A stretch of 64,000 nt of DNA. It comes from a virus. Position 1 is the first letter of the stretch. Each line of letters begins with the position of its first letter. This document shows, piece after piece, positions 17,070 to 25,731 of the stretch. Where the stretch lies: positions 1 through 64,000 of IMG/VR virus record IMGVR_UViG_3300030419_001484. The stretch is one strand, 5' to 3'. The notes under the pieces were generated by a model. That model ran no database searches, was not told the origin of the DNA, and saw only the letters and a program-made list of their open reading frames with translations. Position numbers and translations under genes: made by a program.

Positions 17070-17516
17070 ATGCCAGGAAATACATTATTATTTTCAGAAG
17101 TCCTTGATAAAGTACATAAGGCGAAAACAAAAGACCAAAAGGTCAAAATACTAAAAGAACACAATACACCAGCATTGAGGTCAGTATTAAAATCATCTTT
17201 TGACCCAAACATCAAGTGGGTTTTACCAGAGGGTGAAGTTCCTTATAGAAAGAACGATGCACCTATTGGAACTGAACATACAACACTTGCAACAGAATCA
17301 AGTAAGTTATGGCACTTTATTAAAGGTGGTGACGGACAGACTCCTCAATGGAAAAAAGAACAGATGTTTGTTCAGATGTTAGAGGGTTTACATCAAACAG
17401 AAGCAGATCTTTTGATTAATGCAAAAGACAAAAAGTTACATCAAGTTTACAAAGGTTTATCTACAAACGTAGTGATGGAAGCTTTTGGTTGGAATGAGGA
17501 ATTTAAACTACCATGA
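17070..17516 (+). CDS. Conserved marine T4-like phage protein
   Basis: 148 residues, with a basic helical N-terminus and motifs L-R-S-V-L-K-S-S-F-D-P and W-x-L-P-E-G typical of a family of unknown function in cyanophages, where it also follows RNase H-type genes. Start chosen at 17070, after GGAG, rather than the longer form at 17055. Confidence 0.65.
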   Translation: MPGNTLLFSEVLDKVHKAKTKDQKVKILKEHNTPALRSVLKSSFDPNIKWVLPEGEVPYRKNDAPIGTEHTTLATESSKLWHFIKGGDGQTPQWKKEQMFVQMLEGLHQTEADLLINAKDKKLHQVYKGLSTNVVMEAFGWNEEFKLP

Positions 17517-17731
17517 TGACAGATGAAGAAATAGAAACCGCAATTAAAAATATTGAAAATGGTAAGAGTATTAACTTTAATGATCAGTTTAAAATACTTG
17601 CAACAATTTACAAAAAAATTAAACAGTTACATCAACAAACATATAGTCCACCAACAAACAATGATTTAAATAAATCTATAAATGATCTTGCAAGTCGTAT
17701 TAGTATCATAGAGGGTAAGTTAAAAGGATGA
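17513..17731 (+). CDS. Small helical protein
   Basis: 72 residues, helical with a coiled-coil C-terminus (about 50-70). Overlaps both neighbours by 4 bases. No function recognised. Confidence 0.55.
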   Translation: MMTDEEIETAIKNIENGKSINFNDQFKILATIYKKIKQLHQQTYSPPTNNDLNKSINDLASRISIIEGKLKG

Positions 17732-18102
17732 ATATTGATGTTAATAAAAGGTTAGCGTCAAAAGAACAATACGAGTATTTAAAAAATTTACATTATCAAC
17801 CTTGTAATTTACCAAATGTTGGTGTGCATTATGGAGATATCAGATCAATCTGTATAAACAAAGAGTCATCAGCCCATGTGAGTGAAGGACACATGAAATC
17901 TTTTACTCAACAATATAATAATAAAGTGGTACAAAATGATATACCAATTAATCAACCAACAGAAATAATAAATGAAACAGCGAGAAAAGTTTATCTTATT
18001 TTAGATGGCTGTATGTTATTAGATGAAAAGATTGGTGATTACACCATACGTTTTAAAAAAGGTGTAGACCCAGATATAAAAAAAATAAGTGTTGACAATT
18101 GA
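17728..18102 (+). CDS. Hypothetical phage protein
   Basis: 124 residues, mixed composition with conserved-looking Cys and His but no recognised motif. The stop codon lies inside an early promoter region (TTGACA at 18092-18097), so this operon ends where the next begins. Confidence 0.5.
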   Translation: MNIDVNKRLASKEQYEYLKNLHYQPCNLPNVGVHYGDIRSICINKESSAHVSEGHMKSFTQQYNNKVVQNDIPINQPTEIINETARKVYLILDGCMLLDEKIGDYTIRFKKGVDPDIKKISVDN

Positions 18103-18120
18103 AACGAATCAGTGTATATT
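18092..18120 (+). promoter_or_regulatory. Early promoter with ACGAATCA in the spacer
   Basis: TTGACA (18092-18097), 6 bases, ACGAATCA (18104-18111), 3 bases, TATATT (18115-18120). The spacer is 17 bases. The leader then contains GTATAGTTAATAA and GAGAGAGA before the ATG, a layout shared with other early genes. Confidence 0.75.
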
Positions 18121-18154
18121 AGTAGTATAGTTAATAATAAAGAGAGAGAATATT

Positions 18155-18526
18155 ATGATAGTAGAACAAAGTGCGACAACATTAGAAGATGGAATTGATA
18201 CCCTAATTAATTCTGCAAAAGCAGATTATGTTAAAAGATATGGTAGTGATGTCAACTCAGATGTTGCAAAGAAAATGATAGGTCAGTTTAACGATGGATT
18301 TGTTGTTAAGTCTGGTTCAAAGTATGTAAAAATTATGTGTGGTAATGGTGGAACGCCTGGTGGTTCATGCTGGGGGTTTGTTGTGAAAGAAGACACACCA
18401 AAATTTAAAAAGGGTGACATTTTAAAACCTGCTGGTTGGAATAAACCTGCTACTAACGCAGCTAGAGGTAATGTGTTAGATGGTAATTACGAAATACATT
18501 GGACAGGGCCTGTATATCTGTCCTAA
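18155..18526 (+). CDS. Hypothetical early protein, Gly-rich
   Basis: 123 residues with a helical N-terminal third and a beta-rich remainder, including C-G-N-G-G-T-P-G-G-S-C-W-G-F (about 62-75). The two Cys in a Gly-rich loop could bind metal or form a disulfide. It is driven by the early promoter at 18092 and followed by a long hairpin. Function unknown. Confidence 0.6.
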   Translation: MIVEQSATTLEDGIDTLINSAKADYVKRYGSDVNSDVAKKMIGQFNDGFVVKSGSKYVKIMCGNGGTPGGSCWGFVVKEDTPKFKKGDILKPAGWNKPATNAARGNVLDGNYEIHWTGPVYLS

Positions 18527-18532
18527 AGGAAC

Positions 18533-18591
18533 ACGACCTATATGACGTACCTCTCTCAAACTCGCAAAACTCAAAAAGTCATATAGGTCGT
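18533..18591. repeat. 14-bp perfect inverted repeat (RNA hairpin or operator)
   Basis: ACGACCTATATGAC (18533-18546) and its exact complement GTCATATAGGTCGT (18578-18591) flank a 31-base A/C-rich loop between two early genes. No T-run follows, so it is not a standard terminator. It might stabilise or process the transcript, or be a protein site. Confidence 0.8.
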
Positions 18592-18602
18592 ACAGAGAGA
18601 AT

Positions 18603-18794
18603 ATGAAACACAGAACAAAATTATTTTATATAAACATAGATGGTGAAGATACTTATCTAATCGCAGAGGGTGAAGATGAGGGTAAGGCTGCACAAAACGC
18701 TGTAAAAGAATTTCAGAAAATACAAAAGATATACGGAGAACAAAATCTTCCCATAACGAATATAACTCGTATGGATAAAATAGTTGACAATTAA
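18603..18794 (+). CDS. Hypothetical small early protein
   Basis: 63 residues, small alpha/beta. It follows the hairpin and a GAGAGAATATG start context. Its stop lies within the next promoter. Unknown. Confidence 0.55.
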   Translation: MKHRTKLFYINIDGEDTYLIAEGEDEGKAAQNAVKEFQKIQKIYGEQNLPITNITRMDKIVDN

Positions 18795-18812
18795 AACGAA
18801 TCAGTGTATAAT
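18784..18812 (+). promoter_or_regulatory. Early promoter with ACGAATCA in the spacer
   Basis: TTGACA (18784-18789), 6 bases, ACGAATCA (18796-18803), 3 bases, consensus TATAAT (18807-18812); spacer 17. Nearly a copy of the promoter at 18092. Confidence 0.8.
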
Positions 18813-18833
18813 ATAAACATAATAGAGAGAGAT

Positions 18834-19217
18834 ATGTTTATAGAATTTAGAAATACCAATAAAAAAAGACAACGAACCATTGAGGATGCTCTTTGGTTCG
18901 CAAAGTCGTATCTGTTACCTAGACACAAGATTGATGAAATTGAGATTGAGTCTGTAAATGGTTTACATGCAGATGGTGATTGTTATGATGCAGATGATAG
19001 ATCATTCATCATAAGAGTGAATAAAGACTTATCAAAAGAAGATTTACTTACCACAATCTTTCATGAATTTGTTCATATTAAGCAATTTATCAAAAAAGAG
19101 TATGGTGATATATTTGCAATAAATAACGATGAGGTCGCATACTTAGACAGACCTTACGAAATAGAGGCGTTTAAATTAGAAAAGGAACTATTAGAGGAGT
19201 ACAACAATGTTACTTGA
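18834..19217 (+). CDS. Putative zinc metallopeptidase (HExxH)
   Basis: 127 residues. H-E-F-V-H (77-81) is the zincin active-site helix, and a Glu-rich helix downstream (E-I-E-A-F) could supply the third ligand. The size fits a minimal metallopeptidase or a SprT-like fold. Start placed at 18834 after GAGAGAGAT and downstream of the predicted transcription start. It might act on host proteins early in infection; the target is unknown. Confidence 0.65.
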   Translation: MFIEFRNTNKKRQRTIEDALWFAKSYLLPRHKIDEIEIESVNGLHADGDCYDADDRSFIIRVNKDLSKEDLLTTIFHEFVHIKQFIKKEYGDIFAINNDEVAYLDRPYEIEAFKLEKELLEEYNNVT

Positions 19218-19650
19218 AACTGCATTTATGTGTCTTGCACTTAACACATATCATGAGGCTAAGAACCAATCAATGATAGGTCAAGTTGCAACTGCACAAG
19301 TGGTTATGAACAGAGTTAAAGATAGTCGATTTCCAAATACAATTTGTGAGGTCGTTAAACAAGGCCCACACAGACCATCTTGGGAAGACCCAAACAAAGA
19401 ATATCCTATTCGACACAAGTGCCAGTTTAGTTGGTACTGTGACGGCAAAAGTGATGAACCAAGAAGAAATAGTAAAGAATGGTTTAAAGCACAAGAGTAT
19501 GCAAGAATAGTTTTATCTGGCAGAATAGTGCTTGATGTTACAGAGGGTGCTACACACTACCATGCAACTTATGTAAGACCAGCATGGGCAAAAACAAAAA
19601 CAAGAACGACTCGAATAGAGTCACATATATTTTATAGGTGGGAGAAGTAA
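19207..19650 (+). CDS. SleB-type cell-wall hydrolase
   Basis: 147 residues of the Hydrolase_2 (SleB) family: an N-terminal Y-H-E-A (Glu17 likely catalytic), A-Q-V-V-M-N-R-V, then C-Q-F-S-W-Y-C and G-A-T-H-Y-H. The family cleaves peptidoglycan. The first 12 residues are hydrophobic, so export or membrane contact is possible. A second lysin of another family lies at 25207. Confidence 0.85.
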   Translation: MLLETAFMCLALNTYHEAKNQSMIGQVATAQVVMNRVKDSRFPNTICEVVKQGPHRPSWEDPNKEYPIRHKCQFSWYCDGKSDEPRRNSKEWFKAQEYARIVLSGRIVLDVTEGATHYHATYVRPAWAKTKTRTTRIESHIFYRWEK

Positions 19651-20231
19651 TGGATAAAGTGATGCCTCTCTTTCATTGCGACTTATTCATAAAAGAAGAT
19701 GTCGGTACTGATGAACAAAGAGAAGATTTAAAGAAACAAATACTTCAAGCGAAAGAAGATAACAGAGGTGGAGTAGGTGGTGGTAATCCAGGCTGTTGGA
19801 GATCAACTGCAACTTATAACATGGATTGGTTATATGAGTCAATGCGAGTATTATCAAACGAAGCAAACAAAATTTATTTTGAGGGTGATAGAGTATTTAA
19901 ATCACTACTTGACAACTGCAACAATAGAGACTATAATATATGGACAAACGTAAATGAAGTAGGTTCAAAGAATGTATTACATACACATACAACAGATGCA
20001 TGGGCTGGTATCTACTATCTTCAAGCAGAGGGAACTGGAAATCTAGTGTTTACAAATCCAGCAAATCTATTATTACAGTGTAATACTAAATCACCTTATA
20101 CAAGAAAAACTGGTATTAAACCAAAAGATGGTATGTTAGTATTGTGGCCAGGTTGGGTGCCACATGAGGTTATGGAAAATAAATCTAACCAACAAAGAAT
20201 AAACTTGGCATGGGGTATAAATTACAACTAA
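19650..20231 (+). CDS. 2OG-Fe(II) oxygenase (TIGR02466-like)
   Basis: 193 residues. Metal region L-H-T-H-T-T-D-A-W-A-G-I-Y-Y (about 110-123), then G-M-L-V-L-W-P-G-W-V-P-H (distal His about 171) and Q-R-I-N-L-A-W. I used the ATG at 19650, which overlaps the upstream stop, rather than GTG at 19638. The product probably hydroxylates an unknown substrate. Confidence 0.8.
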   Translation: MDKVMPLFHCDLFIKEDVGTDEQREDLKKQILQAKEDNRGGVGGGNPGCWRSTATYNMDWLYESMRVLSNEANKIYFEGDRVFKSLLDNCNNRDYNIWTNVNEVGSKNVLHTHTTDAWAGIYYLQAEGTGNLVFTNPANLLLQCNTKSPYTRKTGIKPKDGMLVLWPGWVPHEVMENKSNQQRINLAWGINYN

Positions 20232-20788
20232 TGAATATATTTTATCTACACGAAGATCCAGAAATATCTGCAAAGATGCATTGTGATAAGCACGTTGTCA
20301 AAATGATAATCGAATATGCACAGATGTTATCCACTGCACATAGAATGTTAGATGGAAAACTGACAAAGAAACCAAGTAAGTCTGGTAAGACTATGATTAA
20401 ACATTATGATTTATTTGAGGGTGCAGATGACTTAGAAGCAGAATATACTTACTACAAGGCTGTTCATTATAATCACCCATGTAATATTTGGGTTAGAGAA
20501 TCAAATGAAAATTATCACTATCTTTACAAAATGTTTTATCATTTATGTGAGGAATATCGACATAGGTATGGTAAATTTCATATGACAGATAATAAATTGA
20601 GATCTGCACTATGGACATTTCCTAGAAATATACCCCATAAACCCTTTTCACCACCCCCACAAGCGATGCCAGAGTACTGTAAAAGACCAGACGTAAAGGA
20701 TGCATACAGAACATACTATATAAAAGAGAAGAAAAGTTTTGCAAAGTGGACTAAAAGACAAATTCCATATTGGTTCTGGGCTGCATGA
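20231..20788 (+). CDS. Pyrimidine-dimer glycosylase-family-like protein
   Basis: 185 residues. It begins M-N-I-F-Y-L and continues D-K-H-V-V-K-M-I-I-E-Y-A-Q-M-L-S-T-A-H-R, the pattern of a large phage family related to T4 endonuclease V. N-H-P-C-x-I-W-V-R and P-P-P-Q-A-M-P are also typical. Such proteins are annotated as DNA glycosylases, but activity for this branch is not established here. Start at 20231 overlaps the upstream stop. Confidence 0.65.
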   Translation: MNIFYLHEDPEISAKMHCDKHVVKMIIEYAQMLSTAHRMLDGKLTKKPSKSGKTMIKHYDLFEGADDLEAEYTYYKAVHYNHPCNIWVRESNENYHYLYKMFYHLCEEYRHRYGKFHMTDNKLRSALWTFPRNIPHKPFSPPPQAMPEYCKRPDVKDAYRTYYIKEKKSFAKWTKRQIPYWFWAA

Positions 20789-20795
20789 GGTAAAA

Positions 20796-21386
20796 ATGGA
20801 TAGAGATTGGATAAAAATAGAAAATTTTCTCACTAGAGATATTGCTGATTTACTTTATGGTTATGTGTTACTTGCAGATCGAAGATTAAGAGTTTTAAAA
20901 GAGAATGATATAAATTCTTCATTACCTCATCTTGGAACTATTGGTGATAGTCAATCAGATTGTAATTTTAGTTGTTATGGGGATTTAATTTTTGATACAG
21001 TCCTTTTGGGAAAGGTTACTGAACTACAAAATGTAACAGGACTAGGGCTGATACCACAGTACACATATTACAGATTATATTCAAATGGTTCTGAACTAAA
21101 AAAACATAAGGACAGACCATCATGTGAAATATCTGGTACAATGTGTCTTGGTTATGAATCACATTACAACTGGCCAATATTTTTCACAGATAAAAATGGA
21201 CAAGATATTTCAGTAGAATTAAATCCAGGCGACTTGGTAATGTATAAAGGAACTGAATTGACACACTGGAGAGAACCATTTGAAGGAACTAACCACGCAC
21301 AAGTTTTTCTTCACTACACGAATAAGGATGGACAATATAATGATTACAAATTTGATCATAGAATTGGATTGGGTGTGCAACTGTGA
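20796..21386 (+). CDS. 2OG-Fe(II) oxygenase
   Basis: 196 residues. H-K-D (about 105-107) fits the HxD metal motif, with the distal His in E-L-T-H-W-R-E-P. The segment between them carries L-N-P-G-D-L-V-M-Y, as in P4H-like proteins. A clear 2OG-binding Arg is not certain. Start at 20796. Confidence 0.7.
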   Translation: MDRDWIKIENFLTRDIADLLYGYVLLADRRLRVLKENDINSSLPHLGTIGDSQSDCNFSCYGDLIFDTVLLGKVTELQNVTGLGLIPQYTYYRLYSNGSELKKHKDRPSCEISGTMCLGYESHYNWPIFFTDKNGQDISVELNPGDLVMYKGTELTHWREPFEGTNHAQVFLHYTNKDGQYNDYKFDHRIGLGVQL

Positions 21387-22000
21387 GTAGTGAATTAATA
21401 CCATTTCACGCATTACCTATTTACAAAGAATCAACTGATTTTGTCTTGACAGATGAAGAGAGGTCTGTTATATTGGATGGTGAATTTCGTAAGGCACTAT
21501 CTAAACAAGGTAATGCAATATCAAAAAGTGCAGAGGTATTAGATGATGAAAGATTAGTAAGACTCAAGACACACATACTTACTGTGTTCAATGATTATAT
21601 AACAAATCATTTACAAATAGAAAATCAATTTTATCTTACACAGAGTTGGACAGCAGTGAATCACAAAGGTGATGCACATCACTCACATATACACCCCAAT
21701 ACAGTTTTTAGTTGTGTATATTATGTACAAGCAAATAGTGGTGATTTACAAATTAAGATGCCTGTCAGTAGAATACAAGAGGGATATAATTTATCATATA
21801 AAGTAATACAACAGAATATTTTTAATGCAAGAACAATTAACTTATCAGTAAAAACTGGTGATGTAGTAATCTTTCCAGGCTGGTGTGAACATCAAGCATT
21901 ACCTAATGAAGATGACTCACCAAGAATAATTTTAGGAACAAATTATTTTGTTACAGGTTCGTTTGGTGATTATGATAACAAAGATTTAATACAGATATGA
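21383..22000 (+). CDS. 2OG-Fe(II) oxygenase (TIGR02466-like)
   Basis: 205 residues from a GTG start overlapping the previous stop. Metal region H-H-S-H-I-H-P-N-T-V-F-S-C-V-Y-Y-V, G-D-V-V-I-F-P-G-W-C-E-H (distal His) and P-R-I-I-L-G-T. Standard family length. Substrate unknown. Confidence 0.8.
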   Translation: MSSELIPFHALPIYKESTDFVLTDEERSVILDGEFRKALSKQGNAISKSAEVLDDERLVRLKTHILTVFNDYITNHLQIENQFYLTQSWTAVNHKGDAHHSHIHPNTVFSCVYYVQANSGDLQIKMPVSRIQEGYNLSYKVIQQNIFNARTINLSVKTGDVVIFPGWCEHQALPNEDDSPRIILGTNYFVTGSFGDYDNKDLIQI

Positions 22001-22278
22001 GTGATGAAGAACCAGAGAGATATCACGAATGGATTTTATGGAAATTTAAACAGGAGAAAAAAATGTCTGAAGAACAATTACAACTTAATTTTTTTGATAG
22101 TCCTCATGGTGGTATATCATCATCTGATTCTATAATTAGACGAGAGATGTATGAGATGCAGAAACATATTCATGCATTACAGATTCGTGTTAAAGAACTC
22201 GCAGATGAAAACTATGAACTAAGAAAAAAAATTATACCTGATTTGTCAGACAAAATACCAGAGGTCACTGGAAAATAG
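21997..22278 (+). CDS. Small coiled-coil protein
   Basis: 93 residues with a C-terminal coiled coil (about 48-78). It lies between two oxygenase genes and overlaps the upstream one. An internal ATG at about 22063 after GGAG would give a 71-residue form. Unknown role. Confidence 0.55.
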   Translation: MSDEEPERYHEWILWKFKQEKKMSEEQLQLNFFDSPHGGISSSDSIIRREMYEMQKHIHALQIRVKELADENYELRKKIIPDLSDKIPEVTGK

Positions 22279-22279
22279 A

Positions 22280-22852
22280 ATGAGTTCTAAATTAAATCTA
22301 TTTTTCCCAATACCGATTATGCAAGATACGATTGAATCTGATCTTACAGATTATGTTCTTGATATGGTTGGTTCACAAGAAGGTGTTAAACTATCAAACA
22401 GAGGTGGTTTTCAATCACAACACTTTTTTAAACCAGAGAAAGAGTTTCAAGAACTGTGGGAACAAATAGAGGTGAAATTAAATAAGTTTCATGAAGAAGT
22501 TGCACTCAAGGGTTATGTTCAAATAAATGAATGGTGGTTCAATGTTAATTATAAAGGGTGTATGAACAGACAACATCAACATCCAAATAGTATACACTCT
22601 GGTGTATATTATATAAAAGCACCAGAAAATTGTGGTAATATATGTTTTCCAAACCCAAACCAAACTCTTATGTGGGGTTGGCCTAGTGGTATTACAAAAA
22701 CTTCTAACTCAACTAATTCTGAAATCGCAACTTTAAAACCAGTAAAAAACTTATTATATATATTTCCTAGTTGGACAAATCACTCAGTAGATGCAAACGA
22801 GTCAGATGAACCAAGAATAAGTTTATCATTTAACACAGGATTAATACAATAA
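22280..22852 (+). CDS. 2OG-Fe(II) oxygenase (TIGR02466-like)
   Basis: 190 residues. R-Q-H-Q-H-P-N-S-I-H-S-G-V-Y-Y-I is the clearest family signature in the window, followed by I-F-P-S-W-T-N-H-S-V and P-R-I-S-L-S-F-N. The final base of its stop is shared with the next ATG. Confidence 0.85.
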   Translation: MSSKLNLFFPIPIMQDTIESDLTDYVLDMVGSQEGVKLSNRGGFQSQHFFKPEKEFQELWEQIEVKLNKFHEEVALKGYVQINEWWFNVNYKGCMNRQHQHPNSIHSGVYYIKAPENCGNICFPNPNQTLMWGWPSGITKTSNSTNSEIATLKPVKNLLYIFPSWTNHSVDANESDEPRISLSFNTGLIQ

Positions 22853-23196
22853 TGCCAACATACATACTAAGAAATAAAAAGACACATATAACATATGAAA
22901 TATTCTGTAAGTATCCAGAATTACAAGAGATGTTAGAAAATGACCCAGATCTAGTTCAGATGTTAACTGCACCAGCAATAGTTGGTGACCATATTGTTAA
23001 ACAAGGTGATGGTAGAATGGATGGTGGTATGAAAGAAGTTTTTAGTCGTGTTGCAGAGGCTCACCCCAATAGTCCTCTTGCAGATAGGTTTGGTAGTGGT
23101 CAAACTTCTGCACAAAAGAAAGTGCAAGAGGTAGGAAAAAAACATGGTTTAGTTCGTAAGAGTGGTGGACAAAATATGAGTAAAGTTAAACTATAG
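22852..23196 (+). CDS. Conserved phage protein (M-P-T-Y-x-x-R-N type)
   Basis: 114 residues. The start M-P-T-Y-I-L-R-N-K and L-T-A-P-A-I-V match a phage family related to FmdB-type regulators but without zinc cysteines. The C-terminus is basic and disordered. It may be virion-associated or regulatory; not resolved. Confidence 0.6.
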   Translation: MPTYILRNKKTHITYEIFCKYPELQEMLENDPDLVQMLTAPAIVGDHIVKQGDGRMDGGMKEVFSRVAEAHPNSPLADRFGSGQTSAQKKVQEVGKKHGLVRKSGGQNMSKVKL

Positions 23197-23246
23197 ATAG
23201 ATAATAAATACTACTGTGCAGACTTCAATTTAATTGAGTGTGTACA

Positions 23247-23275
23247 GGGGGAAACCAGTTGGGTCGGTTTCCCCC
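23247..23275. repeat. 10-bp perfect hairpin upstream of phoH
   Basis: GGGGGAAACC (23247-23256) and GGTTTCCCCC (23266-23275) with a 9-base loop, 22 bases before the phoH start. Only a short non-T sequence follows, so termination is uncertain; it could be an attenuator-like or stability element. Confidence 0.7.
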
Positions 23276-23297
23276 ACTATAACGAAATGGAAATATT

Positions 23298-23999
23298 ATG
23301 GCAAAGAAAGATATTACAAATACAGACTTAGTAAAAATAGAACCAATCACAGACAATCAGAAATTAGTATTTGACTCTTATGCAAAAGGTCAACATCAAT
23401 TTATGTTTGGTAGTGCTGGTACAGGAAAAACTTTTGTATCACTTTATCTCGCACTATCAGAAGTGTTAAGAGATGACACCAAGTTTGACAAAGTGGTTTT
23501 GGTTCGTTCACTTATACCAACAAGAGAGATAGGTTTTCTTCCAGGCGATGAAGAGGACAAGGCTGCACTTTATCAAGTACCATATCAGAACATGGTTAAG
23601 TTCATGTTTAAACAAGCAAATGAACAAGCGTTCTCCATGTTATATGATAGGTTAAAACAACAGGGCAGTTTCTATTTCCTATCAACATCATTCCTCAGAG
23701 GTTTGACATTTGATAACTCAATCATCATAGTAGATGAGTGTCAGAACTTAAACTTCCACGAACTTGATACCATAGTGACCAGAGTAGGTCAAGACTCCAA
23801 GATAATGTTCTGTGGTGATTTCATGCAGAGTGATTTATCAAAACTATCTGAGAAAAATGGTCTACATGACTTCCTAAGAATACTTGAGGAGATGGAGGAA
23901 TTTAACTGTGTAGAGTTTAATATAGGTGACATAGTACGTTCTGGTTTTGTAAGAAACTATCTGATACAGAAAACTAAGTTAGGTATCGGAGTAGAATAA
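23298..23999 (+). CDS. phoH: PhoH-like P-loop ATPase
   Basis: 233 residues. Walker A is F-G-S-A-G-T-G-K-T (about 37-45) and Walker B is I-I-V-D-E-C-Q-N (about 146-153), the PhoH family signature (DEAQN-like). S-L-I-P-T-R-E-I-G-F-L-P-G follows the usual pattern. PhoH is widespread in marine phages; it is an ATPase/helicase-like RNA-associated protein in bacteria, and its phage role is unsettled. Confidence 0.92.
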   Translation: MAKKDITNTDLVKIEPITDNQKLVFDSYAKGQHQFMFGSAGTGKTFVSLYLALSEVLRDDTKFDKVVLVRSLIPTREIGFLPGDEEDKAALYQVPYQNMVKFMFKQANEQAFSMLYDRLKQQGSFYFLSTSFLRGLTFDNSIIIVDECQNLNFHELDTIVTRVGQDSKIMFCGDFMQSDLSKLSEKNGLHDFLRILEEMEEFNCVEFNIGDIVRSGFVRNYLIQKTKLGIGVE

Positions 24000-24608
24000 T
24001 TGTTTAAAAGTGAATATTTCTCATCACCCATTTATCATGAGGATAAATCAGAATGGTTGAACAAATTAGATAACTTGTGTGACCCATATATCAAAACTGC
24101 TAGAAGTGAACATCAAATTCAAGACGAAGTTGGTGTGGTTTATCACTCCACTAATTTATACAAAGACCCAGAATTTAATTTTTTCCATGATTATATTTTA
24201 AATAAATCTCACTGGTTATTAGATGACATGGGTTATGATGTTAACCATTACAATCTTATCTTTACTGAAAGTTGGGTACAAGAGTTTTCTTTTAATGGTT
24301 GTGGACATCATTGGTTTCATACTCACTCAAACAATCATGTATCTGGATTTTACTTTTTAAAATCTAGTCCAAAAACTTCTAAACCTATGTTTCAAGATCC
24401 CAGAGTTGCACATGCAGCTTTAAAAATAAAAGAAAAAGATGAGTCAACTATAACAAATTCTAATGACTTTATTCATTATCAAGCACCCAGAGGTACATTT
24501 ATATTTTTTCCAGCATACTTATCTCATTCATATAAAGTAGATCATGGGATAGAACCATTTAGATTTATTCATTTTAATTTAAGAGCAGTAGAAAGATATT
24601 TGAATTGA
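24000..24608 (+). CDS. 2OG-Fe(II) oxygenase (TIGR02466-like)
   Basis: 202 residues starting at a TTG directly after the phoH stop. Metal region H-H-W-F-H-T-H-S-N-N-H-V-S-G-F-Y-F, then T-F-I-F-F-P-A-Y-L-S-H-S and P-F-R-F-I-H-F-N. Probably coupled to phoH translation. Confidence 0.8.
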   Translation: MFKSEYFSSPIYHEDKSEWLNKLDNLCDPYIKTARSEHQIQDEVGVVYHSTNLYKDPEFNFFHDYILNKSHWLLDDMGYDVNHYNLIFTESWVQEFSFNGCGHHWFHTHSNNHVSGFYFLKSSPKTSKPMFQDPRVAHAALKIKEKDESTITNSNDFIHYQAPRGTFIFFPAYLSHSYKVDHGIEPFRFIHFNLRAVERYLN

Positions 24609-25207
24609 TAGGAGTTCGTGCAGTTTTTCAAATACCAATGGCTCATTATGAGAATAAAGAACTTACAAATATTTTGAGTGGGTATATTCTATCAAAAGAA
24701 ACAAAGGGTATAGAGTCTGAAGTTGCAACTGGTATTAAACATAATCTAGTTGAATCAAAATTTGATTTTCTTTATGGTAATGCACTTATTGTTAAAGATA
24801 CTAAAGAATGGATTGATAAATGTTTGAAAGAAACAATCAATACAATTCAAATGGAGGATATAGATTATGATATCACTTATAATGAAAGTTGGTATCATGT
24901 AACAAAAACTAATGGTATGCACGAACCACATATACACCCAAGTTGTAGTTGGTGTGGTATATATTATTTGAAGGCTGGGAATGATGATAGTGGACATACA
25001 GTGTTTGAAAATCCAACAAAATCTACATATATAGATCGTGGAAATTTATTCCTAAATAATATGAGTACAATAAGAATAAAACCACAAGATGGATTATTAG
25101 TTTTGTTTCCATCTTATTTAAGTCACTATCAGGCTTTATACAAGGGAACTGAAGATAGAATAGTAGTAGCATTTAATGCTAGTATAGACAAATTAGGAGA
25201 TAACTAA
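24605..25207 (+). CDS. 2OG-Fe(II) oxygenase (TIGR02466-like)
   Basis: 200 residues, TTG start overlapping the previous stop. M-H-E-P-H-I-H-P-S-C-S-W-C-G-I-Y-Y-L, G-L-L-V-L-F-P-S-Y-L-S-H and D-R-I-V-V-A-F-N give the three motif regions. The C-G-I-Y-Y in place of S-G-V-Y-Y is a minor variation. Confidence 0.82.
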   Translation: MIGVRAVFQIPMAHYENKELTNILSGYILSKETKGIESEVATGIKHNLVESKFDFLYGNALIVKDTKEWIDKCLKETINTIQMEDIDYDITYNESWYHVTKTNGMHEPHIHPSCSWCGIYYLKAGNDDSGHTVFENPTKSTYIDRGNLFLNNMSTIRIKPQDGLLVLFPSYLSHYQALYKGTEDRIVVAFNASIDKLGDN

Positions 25208-25728
25208 TGGAAAAAAATTACCAACAATGTTTAGAGATGATATTACATCACGAAGGTGGATATGTGAATCATCCAGAAGATCCAGGCGGCGCCACAAATC
25301 TAGGCGTAACTTTACGAGTTTACCAAGAATGGATTGGTAGAAAAGTAACTACAGATATGATGGAACGATTACAAGTATCTGATGTTGCACCCATCTATAA
25401 AAAGAATTACTGGAATCGTATAAAGGGTGACCAACTACCATCTGGTCTTGACCTTTGTGTTTTTGATTTTGGAGTGAACGCTGGAACTGGAAGAGCTGCA
25501 AAGTATCTACAAAAAATGGTCGGTGCAACAGCAGATGGTGCGATAGGCCCTGCAACTTTGGCTGCAGTAAATACATATGTGCAACAAGAGGGTCACAAAG
25601 GTGCGATTGAAAAGTATCAAAAAGACCGACTTGCATACTACAAAAAACTGAAACATTTTAAAACATTTGGAAAGGGTTGGACTCGCAGAAACAAAGAAAC
25701 CACTGCAGCTGCAAAGAAGATGATATAA
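25207..25728 (+). CDS. Endolysin, glycoside hydrolase family 108
   Basis: 173 residues. E-G-G-Y-V-N-H-P-E-D-P-G-G-A-T-N with Glu16 is the GH108 (N-acetylmuramidase, ZliS-like) active-site block, and the C-terminal half has the PG-binding_3 pattern (G-A-T-A-D-G-A-I-G-P-A-T). No signal peptide is visible, so it would need a holin. The ATG overlaps the upstream oxygenase stop. Confidence 0.9.
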   Translation: MEKNYQQCLEMILHHEGGYVNHPEDPGGATNLGVTLRVYQEWIGRKVTTDMMERLQVSDVAPIYKKNYWNRIKGDQLPSGLDLCVFDFGVNAGTGRAAKYLQKMVGATADGAIGPATLAAVNTYVQQEGHKGAIEKYQKDRLAYYKKLKHFKTFGKGWTRRNKETTAAAKKMI

Positions 25729-25731
25729 TGA

